From Desulfovibrionaceae bacterium (GTDB lineage: Bacteria > Desulfobacterota > Desulfovibrionia > Desulfovibrionales > Desulfovibrionaceae), in contig JAVHLG010000023.1 in NCBI GenBank assembly GCA_031082225.1, forward strand, positions 1-54,869: a stretch of DNA of 54,869 nucleotides. Direction: 5' to 3'. Below are positions 7,642-16,248 of the stretch, in pieces. Both the position numbers and the translations under genes were made by a program. The notes beneath the pieces were generated by a model, which had not been told where the DNA came from, searched no databases, and saw only the letters and a program-made list of their open reading frames with translations. Position 1 is the stretch's first letter. Every line of letters starts with the position of its first letter.

Positions 7642-10600
7642 TCACCACGCCACAGGCAGGCGCACGGTCCTGGCGGCCTTGTTGGTGAACAGCAGATAGC
7701 CCTGCTCCCGGCCGAAAAGGTACAGGTCGCGGGTCAGCGCCACATCCTTGCGGCAGTATTCCTCGATGAGATCCAGGCGGCCTTCCTTCCACCAGGCCAG
7801 CGCCGCAAGGCCCGAGGCGGATTTCTTGGCCGAAAGCGTGGCCGAGGCCAGCCCGTCCAGGGACAGGCGGTAGCCCAGCCGCTCATGCACCTTTTCCAAA
7901 AGATCCAGGGTGGGCAGGGCCCGGAAATTAAACTCGCACGCCCCGCCAAGCACCTGATAGTCGAAGCGCTTGATGTTGAACCCCACCACCAGATCCAGGA
8001 CCACCAGGGCCTTGGCCAGCTCCGGCAGTTCCTCCTGGCGGTAGCTGATGAAGTCGTCAAGGGCCGAATCATACAGCACGGCCACGCTGACCCCCATGCG
8101 CCGGGCGTTGCCCCAGCCGCCCACCTCCTCGGCCGAGCGCCGGGTCTCCACGTCCAGCACCCCGTAGCGCCGGGGCGGGGCGGGCCGGTCTGCGTCCCGT
8201 TCCCGCGCCCCGGGCGTGGCCCCGGCCGCCGCCTGGACCGCGTCGGACACGATGCCGGGCCTTCCGCTCCGGGTTGGTGTGGCCGCCTGGCCGGAGGCGG
8301 CAGCGGCGTGGCCCGGCGACGTGGCCTGGACGCCTGGCGTCTGGCCACTGGGCGTCTGGCCGGTTGGCGTCGTGTCGGTCGGCGTCGTGTCGGTCGGGGC
8401 CGGGGCGGCGGACGCGCCGGGGCTGACCCGGACCGGGTCTGAGGGCGGGGTGTCGCGTGTCATGTCGGGCTCCTTGTGCGGGTCGGCGGCCGGGGCCGGT
8501 GTCGGCGGCTGTGGCGCGGCCACCGGGGGCGGGGCGGGTTCGGGGTCGCAGGAGGTGAGAAGTTCCAGGAGATATTTCGCCGCCGCCTTGTCGATGGGCC
8601 GGTTGCCCGAGCCGCACTTGGGGGAATGCACGCAGGACGGGCAGCCCGTCTCGCATTCGCAGGAGGCGATGACCGCCAGGGTGCGCGACAGGGCCTCCGT
8701 GGCCCGGGCGAAGGCCATCTTGGTCAGGCCCATGCCGCCGGGGATGCCGTCGTAGACAAACACCGCAGCCCGGCCCACCTGCTCGTGCAGGGGGGTGGAG
8801 ATGCCGCCCAGGTCGTTTCGGTCCGTGAGCACCAAAAGGGGCAGGATGCCGATCAGGGCATGCTCCATGGCGTGGATGCCGCCCATGAAATGGAACAACC
8901 GGGTGTCCATCTCCTCCTGCACGGCCCGGGGGATGGCGTACCAGAAGCCGTCGGTCTCAAAGGTCAGGGGCGGCAGGTCAAGGGGCACGATGCCAAGCAG
9001 CGTCCCCCCGCGCACCCGGCGGCGCTCATAGCCCGTGATCCATTCCGTGACCTTAAGCCGCCCGCAATACACCCTGGCCCCGAAGGCCGTGGCCTGGCCG
9101 CTGACCGCCAAAATCTCCGTGGATTTATGCCCCCGGGCCTTGGTGTAATAGTCGGCCTGCCGGGGTACGGCCGCCACCGTGCGGGTGGCCAGGTCCATGT
9201 CCGCGATCTCGAAGGTCCGGCCCCGATGCAGGTAGATGGCACCCTGGTGGGTCTCGCGGAAGGCCCGGTGCTCGTCGATCTCCCCCAGGGTCTGGCCCTC
9301 GGCCTCGATGCGAAACCGCCCGCCCGTGCCGCGCAGGTTCACGTCGCGGTGGGGGCGCTTGCGGGCCGCGTACCAGCGCGACCCGTCTTCGTCGGCCAGA
9401 AGCAGGCCCGTGTTCACCAGCCGGTCGCGCCCGGCGAGAAATTCCGGATCAGCCAGATAGGGCTCCCCGGCCCGCAGCGGCATCTCGGCCGCGGCGCATT
9501 CCAGGTGCCGGGCGGCGATAGCCGGGTTGGCGGGATTGATGACCGCCGATTCCGGGGGGCGCTCGAAAAAATCCGCCGGGTTGCGCATGAAATACTGATC
9601 CAGGGCGTCCTCCCCGGCAATGAGCGCCACAGCGGATTCGCGTAAGGAGCGGCCCACCCGGCCGCCGCGCTGCCAGGTGGACATGACCGAGCCCGGGTAT
9701 CCGGCCAGCACGCACAGATCCAGCCCGCCGATGTCGATGCCCAGTTCCAGGGCGCTGGTGGAGACCACGGCCAGAAGCTCCCCCGAGGTCATGCGGGCCT
9801 CAATCTCCCGGCGCTCCTCGGGCAGAAACCCCGAGCGGTAGGCGCTGACCCGGGAGGCGTTCACCCCGTCCCTGTCGGCCTTTTCGGAGAGCCACATGGC
9901 GATGAGCTCGGTCATCTTGCGCGACTGGGTGTAGACGATGGTCCGCAGCTCCCGGGCGAGCGCTGCGCGAAGGAGATTGACGGCGGCGGTTGCGGCGCTG
10001 CCCGGGGGATTGACGAAGACGAAATGCCGGGGGCCGGTGGGCGCGCCGCTGTCGGTGATGGCTGTGACCTCCAGGCCCGTGAGGTCGTGGGCCAGCTCCC
10101 CGGGGTTGCCGATGGTGGCCGAGCAGAACACGAAGACGGGGTGCGCCCCGTAACGGCCGCAGACCCGGGTCAGCCGCCGGAACACGTGGGCCATGTGCGA
10201 GCCCATGACCCCCCGGTAGGTGTGCATCTCGTCCACCACCACATGCGTCAGGCCGGCGAAGAACGCGGACCAGTTCTCGTGGTGGGGAAGTAACGCCAGG
10301 TGCAGCATCTCCGGGTTGGTGAGCAGGATGTTGGGCGGGTTGTCACGCAGCTTGCGCCGGAAATGGGACGAGGTGTCGCCGTCGAAGATGGCCGCCCGGG
10401 GCCTGGCCGAGGGTGGCAGGGGGGCGAGCAGTTCCTCGATGACCCGTAACTGGTCCTGGGCCAGGGCCTTTAGGGGGAAAAGAAACACGGCCCGGGACTC
10501 GGGGTCGCGCAGAAATTGTTCGAGCACGGGCAGCAGGTAGATCAGCGACTTGCCGCTGGCCGTGGGCGTGGCCACGGCCACATGCCGCCCGGCCCGGATG

Positions 10601-10806
10601 CAGTCGCAGGCCGTGGCCTGATGGGAATACAGGGCGTCGATGCCCCGGGCGGCCAGAAGCTCGCTCAGGATCGCGGGCCAGGGGCGCAGGGTCGCGGCGG
10701 TTATGGCCTCCCGGCCGGGGATGAGCCGGTGGTGGGCCACGAAGCCGCCCAGGGACTCGGAGGCCAGGAGGGACCGGATGTATTCGGCGATATCGCGGGT
10801 GTCCAT
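7642..10806 (-). CDS. MrfA/YprA-type DEAD-box helicase fused to MrfB/YprB-type exonuclease
   Basis: A 1054-residue DNA-repair protein. Residues about 60-450 are a superfamily 2 helicase with Walker A TPTASGKS, Walker B VVDEMH, motif III CSAT and motif VI QRGGRVGR. Residues about 480-755 match the DUF1998 region, with a four-cysteine cluster CECETGCPSC...KCGSGN (about 714-739). A Pro/Thr-rich repeat linker (about 760-865) leads to an RNase H-like exonuclease (about 878-1054) with LDVET, GFNIKRFD and YCRKDVALTRDLY as metal ligands. In Bacillus these are two proteins, MrfA and MrfB, used in mitomycin C repair. ATG 10806 was preferred to TTG 10845; neither has a strong ribosome site. Confidence 0.88.
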   Translation of the reverse strand: MDTRDIAEYIRSLLASESLGGFVAHHRLIPGREAITAATLRPWPAILSELLAARGIDALYSHQATACDCIRAGRHVAVATPTASGKSLIYLLPVLEQFLRDPESRAVFLFPLKALAQDQLRVIEELLAPLPPSARPRAAIFDGDTSSHFRRKLRDNPPNILLTNPEMLHLALLPHHENWSAFFAGLTHVVVDEMHTYRGVMGSHMAHVFRRLTRVCGRYGAHPVFVFCSATIGNPGELAHDLTGLEVTAITDSGAPTGPRHFVFVNPPGSAATAAVNLLRAALARELRTIVYTQSRKMTELIAMWLSEKADRDGVNASRVSAYRSGFLPEERREIEARMTSGELLAVVSTSALELGIDIGGLDLCVLAGYPGSVMSTWQRGGRVGRSLRESAVALIAGEDALDQYFMRNPADFFERPPESAVINPANPAIAARHLECAAAEMPLRAGEPYLADPEFLAGRDRLVNTGLLLADEDGSRWYAARKRPHRDVNLRGTGGRFRIEAEGQTLGEIDEHRAFRETHQGAIYLHRGRTFEIADMDLATRTVAAVPRQADYYTKARGHKSTEILAVSGQATAFGARVYCGRLKVTEWITGYERRRVRGGTLLGIVPLDLPPLTFETDGFWYAIPRAVQEEMDTRLFHFMGGIHAMEHALIGILPLLVLTDRNDLGGISTPLHEQVGRAAVFVYDGIPGGMGLTKMAFARATEALSRTLAVIASCECETGCPSCVHSPKCGSGNRPIDKAAAKYLLELLTSCDPEPAPPPVAAPQPPTPAPAADPHKEPDMTRDTPPSDPVRVSPGASAAPAPTDTTPTDTTPTGQTPSGQTPGVQATSPGHAAAASGQAATPTRSGRPGIVSDAVQAAAGATPGARERDADRPAPPRRYGVLDVETRRSAEEVGGWGNARRMGVSVAVLYDSALDDFISYRQEELPELAKALVVLDLVVGFNIKRFDYQVLGGACEFNFRALPTLDLLEKVHERLGYRLSLDGLASATLSAKKSASGLAALAWWKEGRLDLIEEYCRKDVALTRDLYLFGREQGYLLFTNKAARTVRLPVAW
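8366..8395. repeat. In-frame 15-bp direct repeat in the helicase-nuclease linker
   Basis: Two perfect copies of GGCGTCGTGTCGGTC (8366-8380 and 8381-8395) encode the TPTDT-type linker. Related Gly/Thr/Pro units lie just before them. The repeat only lengthens the flexible connection between the helicase and exonuclease halves. Confidence 0.7.
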
Positions 10807-10977
10807 GTGCGGGGCGAGTCTTGCCCAAAAGCGGCTTCGGGGCAAGGCCCGGACGATACGGCAGGGGAATCGCGCCGGGCAGGGAGTAGGCTTGTTCGGG
10901 CAGGTCGCGGCTGGACCGCGCCGGAAGCGGAGGCTTTTCGTACCGATGCGCCCGACGGCCGGGTCGACGCCGACGAC

Positions 10978-11003
10978 AAAGCCCCCTCCGGGGAGGGGGC
11001 TTT
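10978..11003 (-). terminator. Rho-independent-like terminator after dctM
   Basis: A 12-bp perfect stem, AAAGCCCCCTCC with GGAGGGGGCTTT around a GG loop, lies 26 bases past the dctM stop. The stem ends in A/T pairs but no long U tract follows. It would end the leftward TRAP operon before the helicase gene's upstream region. Confidence 0.65.
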
Positions 11004-11029
11004 GTGCGGTGACCGGCCGGGCCGGACGT

Positions 11030-12430
11030 TTATTTGTAGCCTTTGAGGTAGTCGATGTACTCCGGCACGCAGGTGGAGATGGACGGCACGTAGGTGACCA
11101 GGATCAGGAAGCCGATGAGCACCATGAGCCAGGGCAGGGCGGCCCGCATGACCCAGGTGATGCTGCGGCCGGTGATGCCTGCGGTGACGAAGAGGTTTAA
11201 GCCCACGGGCGGGGTGATCATGCCGATTTCCATGTTGATGACCATGACGATGCCCAGGTGGATGGGGTCGATGCCCAACTGCTGGGAGATGGGAAACAGG
11301 ATGGGGGCCATGATCAGCAGGATGGCCGAGGGTTCCATGAAGTTTCCGGCGATGAGCAAAAGGATGTTCACCACCAGAAGGAATCCCCAGGCCGGCAGGC
11401 CCCAGCCCACGATGAGTTCGGCGATGTGGTGCGGGATGCGTTCGGTGGTCAGCACATGAGCGAAGATCATGGCGTTGGCGATGATGAAAAGGAGCATGAC
11501 GCTCACCTTCGTCGCCTCCAAAAGCACCTTGCGCACCTGGGGGTCGGTGGTGGATTTGGGGATGGCCGCCAGGATGACCCACAGGTTGCGGAAAACCATG
11601 GCCCCGCCGGACTCTCCGGGTTTCGACCAGGGTTCCTTTTTCAGCGGTCCCATGTCGCGGTAGATGAACACGGCCACGAAGTAGGCGTAGATCGCGGACA
11701 GGGCGGCGGCCTCGGTGGGGCTGCACACCCCGCCGTAGATCGACCCCAGCACGATGACGATGAGCATGATCCCGCCCATGGCCGAAAATCCCGAGGCGAA
11801 GATCTCGCGGAACCCGGCCCAGGGCATGGCCGGGAGGTTTTTCACCCGGGCCGTGATGTAGATGGCCAGCATGAGCGAGAGTCCGAGCAGCACGCCGGGC
11901 AGGAAGCCGGCCATGAACATGCGCGCCGCCGAGACCTGGGTGGCCGCGGAATAGACCAGCATGACGATGGACGGCGGGATGAGGATGCCCAGGGTTCCGG
12001 CGTTGCAGATGACGCCGGCGGCCATGGATTCGCTGTATCCGGCCCGGACCATGCCGCCGATGACGATGCTGCCGATGGCGGCCACGGTGGCCGGCGAGGA
12101 GCCGGACACGGCGGCGAAGAGCATGCAGGCCAGGACCGAGGCCATGGCCAGGCCGCCCTTGATGTGTCCCACGCAACTGACCGCAAAACGGATGAGCCGG
12201 TTGGCCACCCCGCCCGTGGAGAGAAAATGCGAGGACAGGATGAAAAACGGAATGGCCAGAAGCGTGTAGTGGTCGGACAGGGTGCTGAAGTATTTGAGCG
12301 CGATGGAAGCCAGGGAGTCGTTGGAGAAAAAAAGGATGGTGGTGATGCTGGAAAAGCCCAGGGCCATGGCGATGGGCATGCCCGTCAAAAGACACAGGAA
12401 CAGTAAGCTGAAAAGAACTACCGTGGTCAT
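11030..12430 (-). CDS. dctM: TRAP transporter large permease
   Basis: This is the 466-residue transport subunit of a tripartite ATP-independent periplasmic transporter, which uses an ion gradient to import organic anions. It has about a dozen hydrophobic helices and DctM signatures such as FAAVSGSSPATVAAIGSIVI, GTLGILIPPSI and MITPPVGLNLFV. It overlaps dctQ by four bases and is the last gene of the dctP-dctQ-dctM operon. A strong hairpin terminator follows. Confidence 0.95.
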   Translation of the reverse strand: MTTVVLFSLLFLCLLTGMPIAMALGFSSITTILFFSNDSLASIALKYFSTLSDHYTLLAIPFFILSSHFLSTGGVANRLIRFAVSCVGHIKGGLAMASVLACMLFAAVSGSSPATVAAIGSIVIGGMVRAGYSESMAAGVICNAGTLGILIPPSIVMLVYSAATQVSAARMFMAGFLPGVLLGLSLMLAIYITARVKNLPAMPWAGFREIFASGFSAMGGIMLIVIVLGSIYGGVCSPTEAAALSAIYAYFVAVFIYRDMGPLKKEPWSKPGESGGAMVFRNLWVILAAIPKSTTDPQVRKVLLEATKVSVMLLFIIANAMIFAHVLTTERIPHHIAELIVGWGLPAWGFLLVVNILLLIAGNFMEPSAILLIMAPILFPISQQLGIDPIHLGIVMVINMEIGMITPPVGLNLFVTAGITGRSITWVMRAALPWLMVLIGFLILVTYVPSISTCVPEYIDYLKGYK

Positions 12431-12993
12431 TTGCCCGCTCCTTGCGCCTTGCTGATCCGTTTGGCCTCCTCGGCCAGCTCCATGCTTTCCTTGGCCTCGT
12501 CAGTCAAGGAAAAGCCGGTGGCCTCTCCGGTGATGACCTTGCGCAACAGCGCCAGAAGGCGCAGGGCGAGAAGCGTGAATCCCAACAGCAGCATGGCCCC
12601 GTGGGCCAGCCAGCGGGGAATGTTCATGTCCTCCAGTTCGATGCCGGTGACCCACATCTTTTTGGCGTAGATCCAGGATCCGTAGCCGAACAGGCCGCAG
12701 TAGGCCAGCCCGGCCAGGATGGCCAGGGTGGTGACCACCCGGGCGGCATTGGGGTTCAGGGTGCGCACGAAGGCGTCTATGCCGATGTGGGAGCCGACCT
12801 TGAGGCCGTAGGGCGCGCCGAGGATGACCATCCAGGCGGCCATGTGCAGGGTCAGTTCCTGGGCCCACATCATGCCGGTGTTGAACACGAAGCGGAGGAT
12901 GACCTCCACGAACACCAGAAGCGTTGTCGCCGCCATGAGGAAGGTTATGGAACCTTCCTCAAGGCGGTTCATGAAGGTTGAACCTGGCATCAT
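12427..12993 (-). CDS. dctQ: TRAP transporter small permease
   Basis: A 188-residue four-helix membrane subunit that pairs with DctM. The N-terminal half has FVEVILRFVFNTGMMWAQEL, the DctQ hallmark in which a conserved W-x-E-E/L lies between helices 1 and 2. The long C-terminal tail is polar. It starts 10 bases after dctP and overlaps dctM by four bases. An AGGAC box precedes the double ATG at 12988-12993, so the start may be one codon later. Confidence 0.92.
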   Translation of the reverse strand: MMPGSTFMNRLEEGSITFLMAATTLLVFVEVILRFVFNTGMMWAQELTLHMAAWMVILGAPYGLKVGSHIGIDAFVRTLNPNAARVVTTLAILAGLAYCGLFGYGSWIYAKKMWVTGIELEDMNIPRWLAHGAMLLLGFTLLALRLLALLRKVITGEATGFSLTDEAKESMELAEEAKRISKAQGAGK

Positions 12994-13003
12994 GCGTCCT
13001 GCG

Positions 13004-13993
13004 TTACTTGTTGGCGGCCACGGCGGCGTCGATGTTCTTCTGGCCGATGCTGGGGGCGAACTTGGCCCACACGGGCTTCATGGCCTCGACCCACTGCTGC
13101 CGCTCTTCGGGGGTGATGGTGATGATCTGGGTGCGGCCGGAGTCGGCGATCTTCTTCTTGTCGTCGATGTCCTTTTCGTCGGAGACCTTGTTGCCGTAGG
13201 CGATGGCTTCCTTGATGCAGGCCTCGAGTTCGGTGCGCACGTCGGCGGGCAGGCCGTTCCAGAACTCGGCCGAGGTCACGAGCATGTAGTCGAGCAGGCC
13301 GTGGTTGGTCTCGGTGATGTAGTCCTGCACCTCGTGCATCTTCTGGGTGTACATGTTGGACCAGGTGTTTTCCTGGCCGTCGATGGCCTTGGTCTGCAGC
13401 AGGGTGAAGACCTCGGAGAAGGGCTTTTTGAGCGGGATGGCGTTCACGGCATCGAATTGGGCGGCCAGCACGTCGGAGGTCATGATGCGGAACTTCTGGC
13501 CCTTGGCGTCGGCGGGCACGCGCAGGGGCTTGTTGGCGCCCATCTGCTTGAGGCCGTTATGGATGTAGCCCAGGCCGATGAGCCCCTTGTCTTCCATGGA
13601 TTTGAGCATGGCCTGCCCTTCGGGGCCTTGCTGGAAGGTGTCCACGGCCTTCATGTCCTTGAAAAGAAACGGCAGGTCGTAGATCTGCAGCACGGTGGTG
13701 TACTTTTCGAACTTGGACAGGGCCGGGGCGGCCAGCTGCACGTCGCCCAGAAGCATGGCCGAGAGCACCTTGTCGTCGTCGAAGAGCTGGGAGCTGGGGA
13801 AGACCTCGAGCTGCACCTTGCCGGCCAGCTTGGCGTCCACGCACTGTTTCAGCTTGACGGCCATCTGGCCCTTGGGGGTGTCCTCGGCCACCACATGGGA
13901 GAACTTGATGACGATGGGCGCGGCATGGGCCAGGGCGGCCAGGCTCAGGATACAGACGACGGCCAAGGCCTGGAAAAGACGCAGTTTGCTCAT
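13004..13993 (-). CDS. dctP: TRAP transporter periplasmic solute-binding protein
   Basis: A 329-residue periplasmic receptor for organic acids. A signal peptide (LFQALAVVCILSLAALAHA) precedes the DctP fold, which has IKFSHVVAEDTPKG, FPSSQLFDDDKV, LPFLF, the carboxylate-contacting arginine region GQKFRIMTS, and IDGQENTWSN. C4-dicarboxylates are the usual ligands, but lactate or pyruvate types look similar, so the substrate is not fixed. The ATG at 13993 is backed by AAGGAAGG; upstream in-frame codons lack family similarity. It leads the dctPQM operon. Confidence 0.93.
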   Translation of the reverse strand: MSKLRLFQALAVVCILSLAALAHAAPIVIKFSHVVAEDTPKGQMAVKLKQCVDAKLAGKVQLEVFPSSQLFDDDKVLSAMLLGDVQLAAPALSKFEKYTTVLQIYDLPFLFKDMKAVDTFQQGPEGQAMLKSMEDKGLIGLGYIHNGLKQMGANKPLRVPADAKGQKFRIMTSDVLAAQFDAVNAIPLKKPFSEVFTLLQTKAIDGQENTWSNMYTQKMHEVQDYITETNHGLLDYMLVTSAEFWNGLPADVRTELEACIKEAIAYGNKVSDEKDIDDKKKIADSGRTQIITITPEERQQWVEAMKPVWAKFAPSIGQKNIDAAVAANK

Positions 13994-14329
13994 GACAACC
14001 TTCCTTTTGGGCTGAAGTGGACGTGAGGCCTGATAATTGGAGTTGAGCCATTTCACCCAGAAATCGAGAAAAGTCAAGCGGGTAACGATTTTTTCCGGGT
14101 TCCTCGGGGATATCGCGGCCATGGGCCGGGCGGTCCGTGAGGCGCGCCGGACGAATGGTCGGCGGGGCATGATGAAATCCCTGGGGAAAAGGTCTGGTTT
14201 TCCGTGTAACGACCTGAAATATGGCGCAAAGGGCACTGGACGTTGCGGCGTATTCCTTTTATGAAGAGTTCATGGCAGTCCGGGGCCGAGGCGGCCTTCC
14301 CGGACCCACCTTCATCCCAAGGAGACAGT
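13994..14329. other. Divergent intergenic region between dctP and uspA
   Basis: This 336-base gap between divergent genes has no convincing gene. It must hold the dctP promoter on the minus strand and a uspA promoter on the plus strand. On the minus strand TTGACT occurs at 14077-14072, but no good -10 box follows at the right distance. No clear sigma-54 box or strong hairpin was found. Confidence 0.4.
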
Positions 14330-14770
14330 ATGCGCGAGATCGGGCACATCCTTCTGGCCATGGATTTTTCCGAGTCTGCGGACCAGTTGGCCGAATACGC
14401 CAGGCTTTTCGCCGAGAAGTTCCAGGCCAGGATCACGGTGCTGTACGTCGCGCCGACCATGAACCGCTACGGCAAGCTCTACGTGCCGTCCAACAGCATC
14501 GACCAGTTGGCCGGGCAGATCCTCGACGGGGCCAAGCGGGCCATGGGCGAATTCATGGACCGGCATTTTTCCGGCATCAAGGCCGACGGCCTGGTGGAAT
14601 ACGGCTACGCCCCGGAGAAGATCCTGGAGGTGGCCGAGGATTTGGAGGCCGGGCTGATCATCATGGGCACCCACGGCCGGGTCGGCGTGGACCGCATCCT
14701 GTTCGGCTCCGTGGCCGAGAAGGTGGTCAAGATGGCCAGGATTCCCGTGGTCACGGTCCGCCCGGTCTAG
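14330..14770 (+). CDS. Universal stress protein (UspA family)
   Basis: A 146-residue cytoplasmic protein of the ATP-binding UspA class. The N-terminal strand ILLAMDFSESADQLAEYA and the C-terminal nucleotide loop GTHGRVGVDRILFGS, which fits G-x2-G-x9-G-S, are both present. Start ATG 14330 follows AAGGAGAC. UspA genes are often found beside TRAP transporters in proteobacteria, which fits its place divergent from dctPQM. It probably acts in stress or starvation survival; no specific partner is visible. Confidence 0.92.
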   Translation: MREIGHILLAMDFSESADQLAEYARLFAEKFQARITVLYVAPTMNRYGKLYVPSNSIDQLAGQILDGAKRAMGEFMDRHFSGIKADGLVEYGYAPEKILEVAEDLEAGLIIMGTHGRVGVDRILFGSVAEKVVKMARIPVVTVRPV

Positions 14771-15033
14771 GGCGCGACCCGTACCATCCCGGCAGTTTCG
14801 AGGGTTTCCACAACGCTGACGCGTCCGGATTTTGCGGCTGCGGCACGAGCCGAACAGGATCGCCACCATCCGGCGTCGAGTTGACGCCTGCACCGCCCGG
14901 GGGTATGCAGGCCGCGCGGCAGCATTCCCCTGCGCGGCTCAGGCAGCCGCGCATCCCATACAACACCCCCACCGCGCCCATCCGGCGGCTCGCCAAGACC
15001 CCGTCGTTCGGGCGCGGAGCGCGGAGGCACCTC

Positions 15034-16248
15034 ATGTCCAAACGAAGCAGCGTGGCCCTGGGCACCATTCTCAAACAGTCCGTCAAAATCGCGCGCCATC
15101 CCTGGATCGCCGGTCGCCTGGCGGCCCTGGAGAAGGAAAAGTTCCTGTTCGGGCCCTTAAACCCCCAGGCCGAGACCGGCGTGGCCCGCAGCATCCGCCA
15201 GCTCTCCATCCGCATCACCGACGTCTGCAACCTGCGCTGCCACACCTGCGGCCAGTGGGGCGACCAGGGCTTTTTGCACGGCCAAAACCTGAAAGACCTG
15301 AAAAAATCCGAGGTCTCCAAGGAACGCTACCTGGAGCTTTTGGACGATCTGGCGGCCAAGGGCCACCGCCCCTCGGTCTACCTGTGGGGCGGCGAACCCA
15401 CCATGTACAACGGCTGGCTGGACATCATCGACCGGGCCACGGAGCTTCGCATGCCCACCTCCATCGCCACCAACGCCACGGGCATCGAGAAGGCGGCGGA
15501 CAGGCTGGTGGCCGCGCCCATGTTCCTTCTGCAGGTGTCCATCGACGGCCACTGCGCCGAGACCCACAACGCGGCCCGGCCCTCGGCCAGCGGCCGCGAC
15601 AACTACCAGGTCATCCAGGACGCCCTGGCCGCCGTGAACGAGGCCAAGAAGTCCCGGGGGGCCAAGCTGCCCCTGGTGGCCGCCCTGACCACCATCTCCA
15701 GCGCCAACGTGCACCATCTGGTGGACATCTACGAGGCCTACAAGGACCGCGTGGATCTGTTCGTCTACTACCTGTCCTGGTGGATCGACGAGAAAAGCGC
15801 CCAGGCCCATGACGCGGACTTCGCCCGGCGCTTCGGGTTCACCCCCAAGCTGCACTGGGGCTGGGTGGGGGACTGGACCATCAAGGATCACGCCACCCTG
15901 GACAGGCAGCTCGCCGAGGTGCAGCGCCGCTCCAGGCCCCTGAACATGCCCCCGGTGAACATCATTCCCAAGATCACCGGACTGCCCAATCTCCAGGAGT
16001 ATTACGGCGACCACAGCTCCACCTTCGGCTACGACAAGTGCATCTCCATCTTCCAGGCCGTGGAGCTGGACTCCAACGGCGACATGTCCCCCTGCCGGGA
16101 CTACCACGACTACATCGTGGGCAACGTCAAGGAGCACACCATCACCGATCTGTGGAACTGCGAGTCCTATCGCCGCTTCCGGGGCAGCCTCTTCTCCGAG
16201 GGGCTCATGCCCGCCTGCACCCGCTGCTGCGGGCTCATGGGATACTGA
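15034..16248 (+). CDS. Radical SAM/SPASM-like enzyme
   Basis: A 404-residue radical S-adenosylmethionine protein. The [4Fe-4S] cluster motif CNLRCHTC (Cys65, Cys69, Cys72) follows the strand IRQLSIRITDV, and a WGGEPTM segment matches the SAM-binding GGE motif. The last 70 residues hold further cysteines (CISIFQ, SPCRDY, ACTRCC), as in SPASM domains with auxiliary clusters. GGAGG precedes ATG 15034. Its stop overlaps the start of the GT4 gene as TGATG, so it is the first gene of a four-gene operon for a glycan or glycolipid. The substrate is unknown; peptide or sugar modification are both possible. Confidence 0.85.
   Translation: MSKRSSVALGTILKQSVKIARHPWIAGRLAALEKEKFLFGPLNPQAETGVARSIRQLSIRITDVCNLRCHTCGQWGDQGFLHGQNLKDLKKSEVSKERYLELLDDLAAKGHRPSVYLWGGEPTMYNGWLDIIDRATELRMPTSIATNATGIEKAADRLVAAPMFLLQVSIDGHCAETHNAARPSASGRDNYQVIQDALAAVNEAKKSRGAKLPLVAALTTISSANVHHLVDIYEAYKDRVDLFVYYLSWWIDEKSAQAHDADFARRFGFTPKLHWGWVGDWTIKDHATLDRQLAEVQRRSRPLNMPPVNIIPKITGLPNLQEYYGDHSSTFGYDKCISIFQAVELDSNGDMSPCRDYHDYIVGNVKEHTITDLWNCESYRRFRGSLFSEGLMPACTRCCGLMGY

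Noticed and set aside
13994-14329. Sigma-54 promoter for the TRAP operon
   Set aside because: No good TGGCAC-N5-TTGC match was found in the divergent gap.
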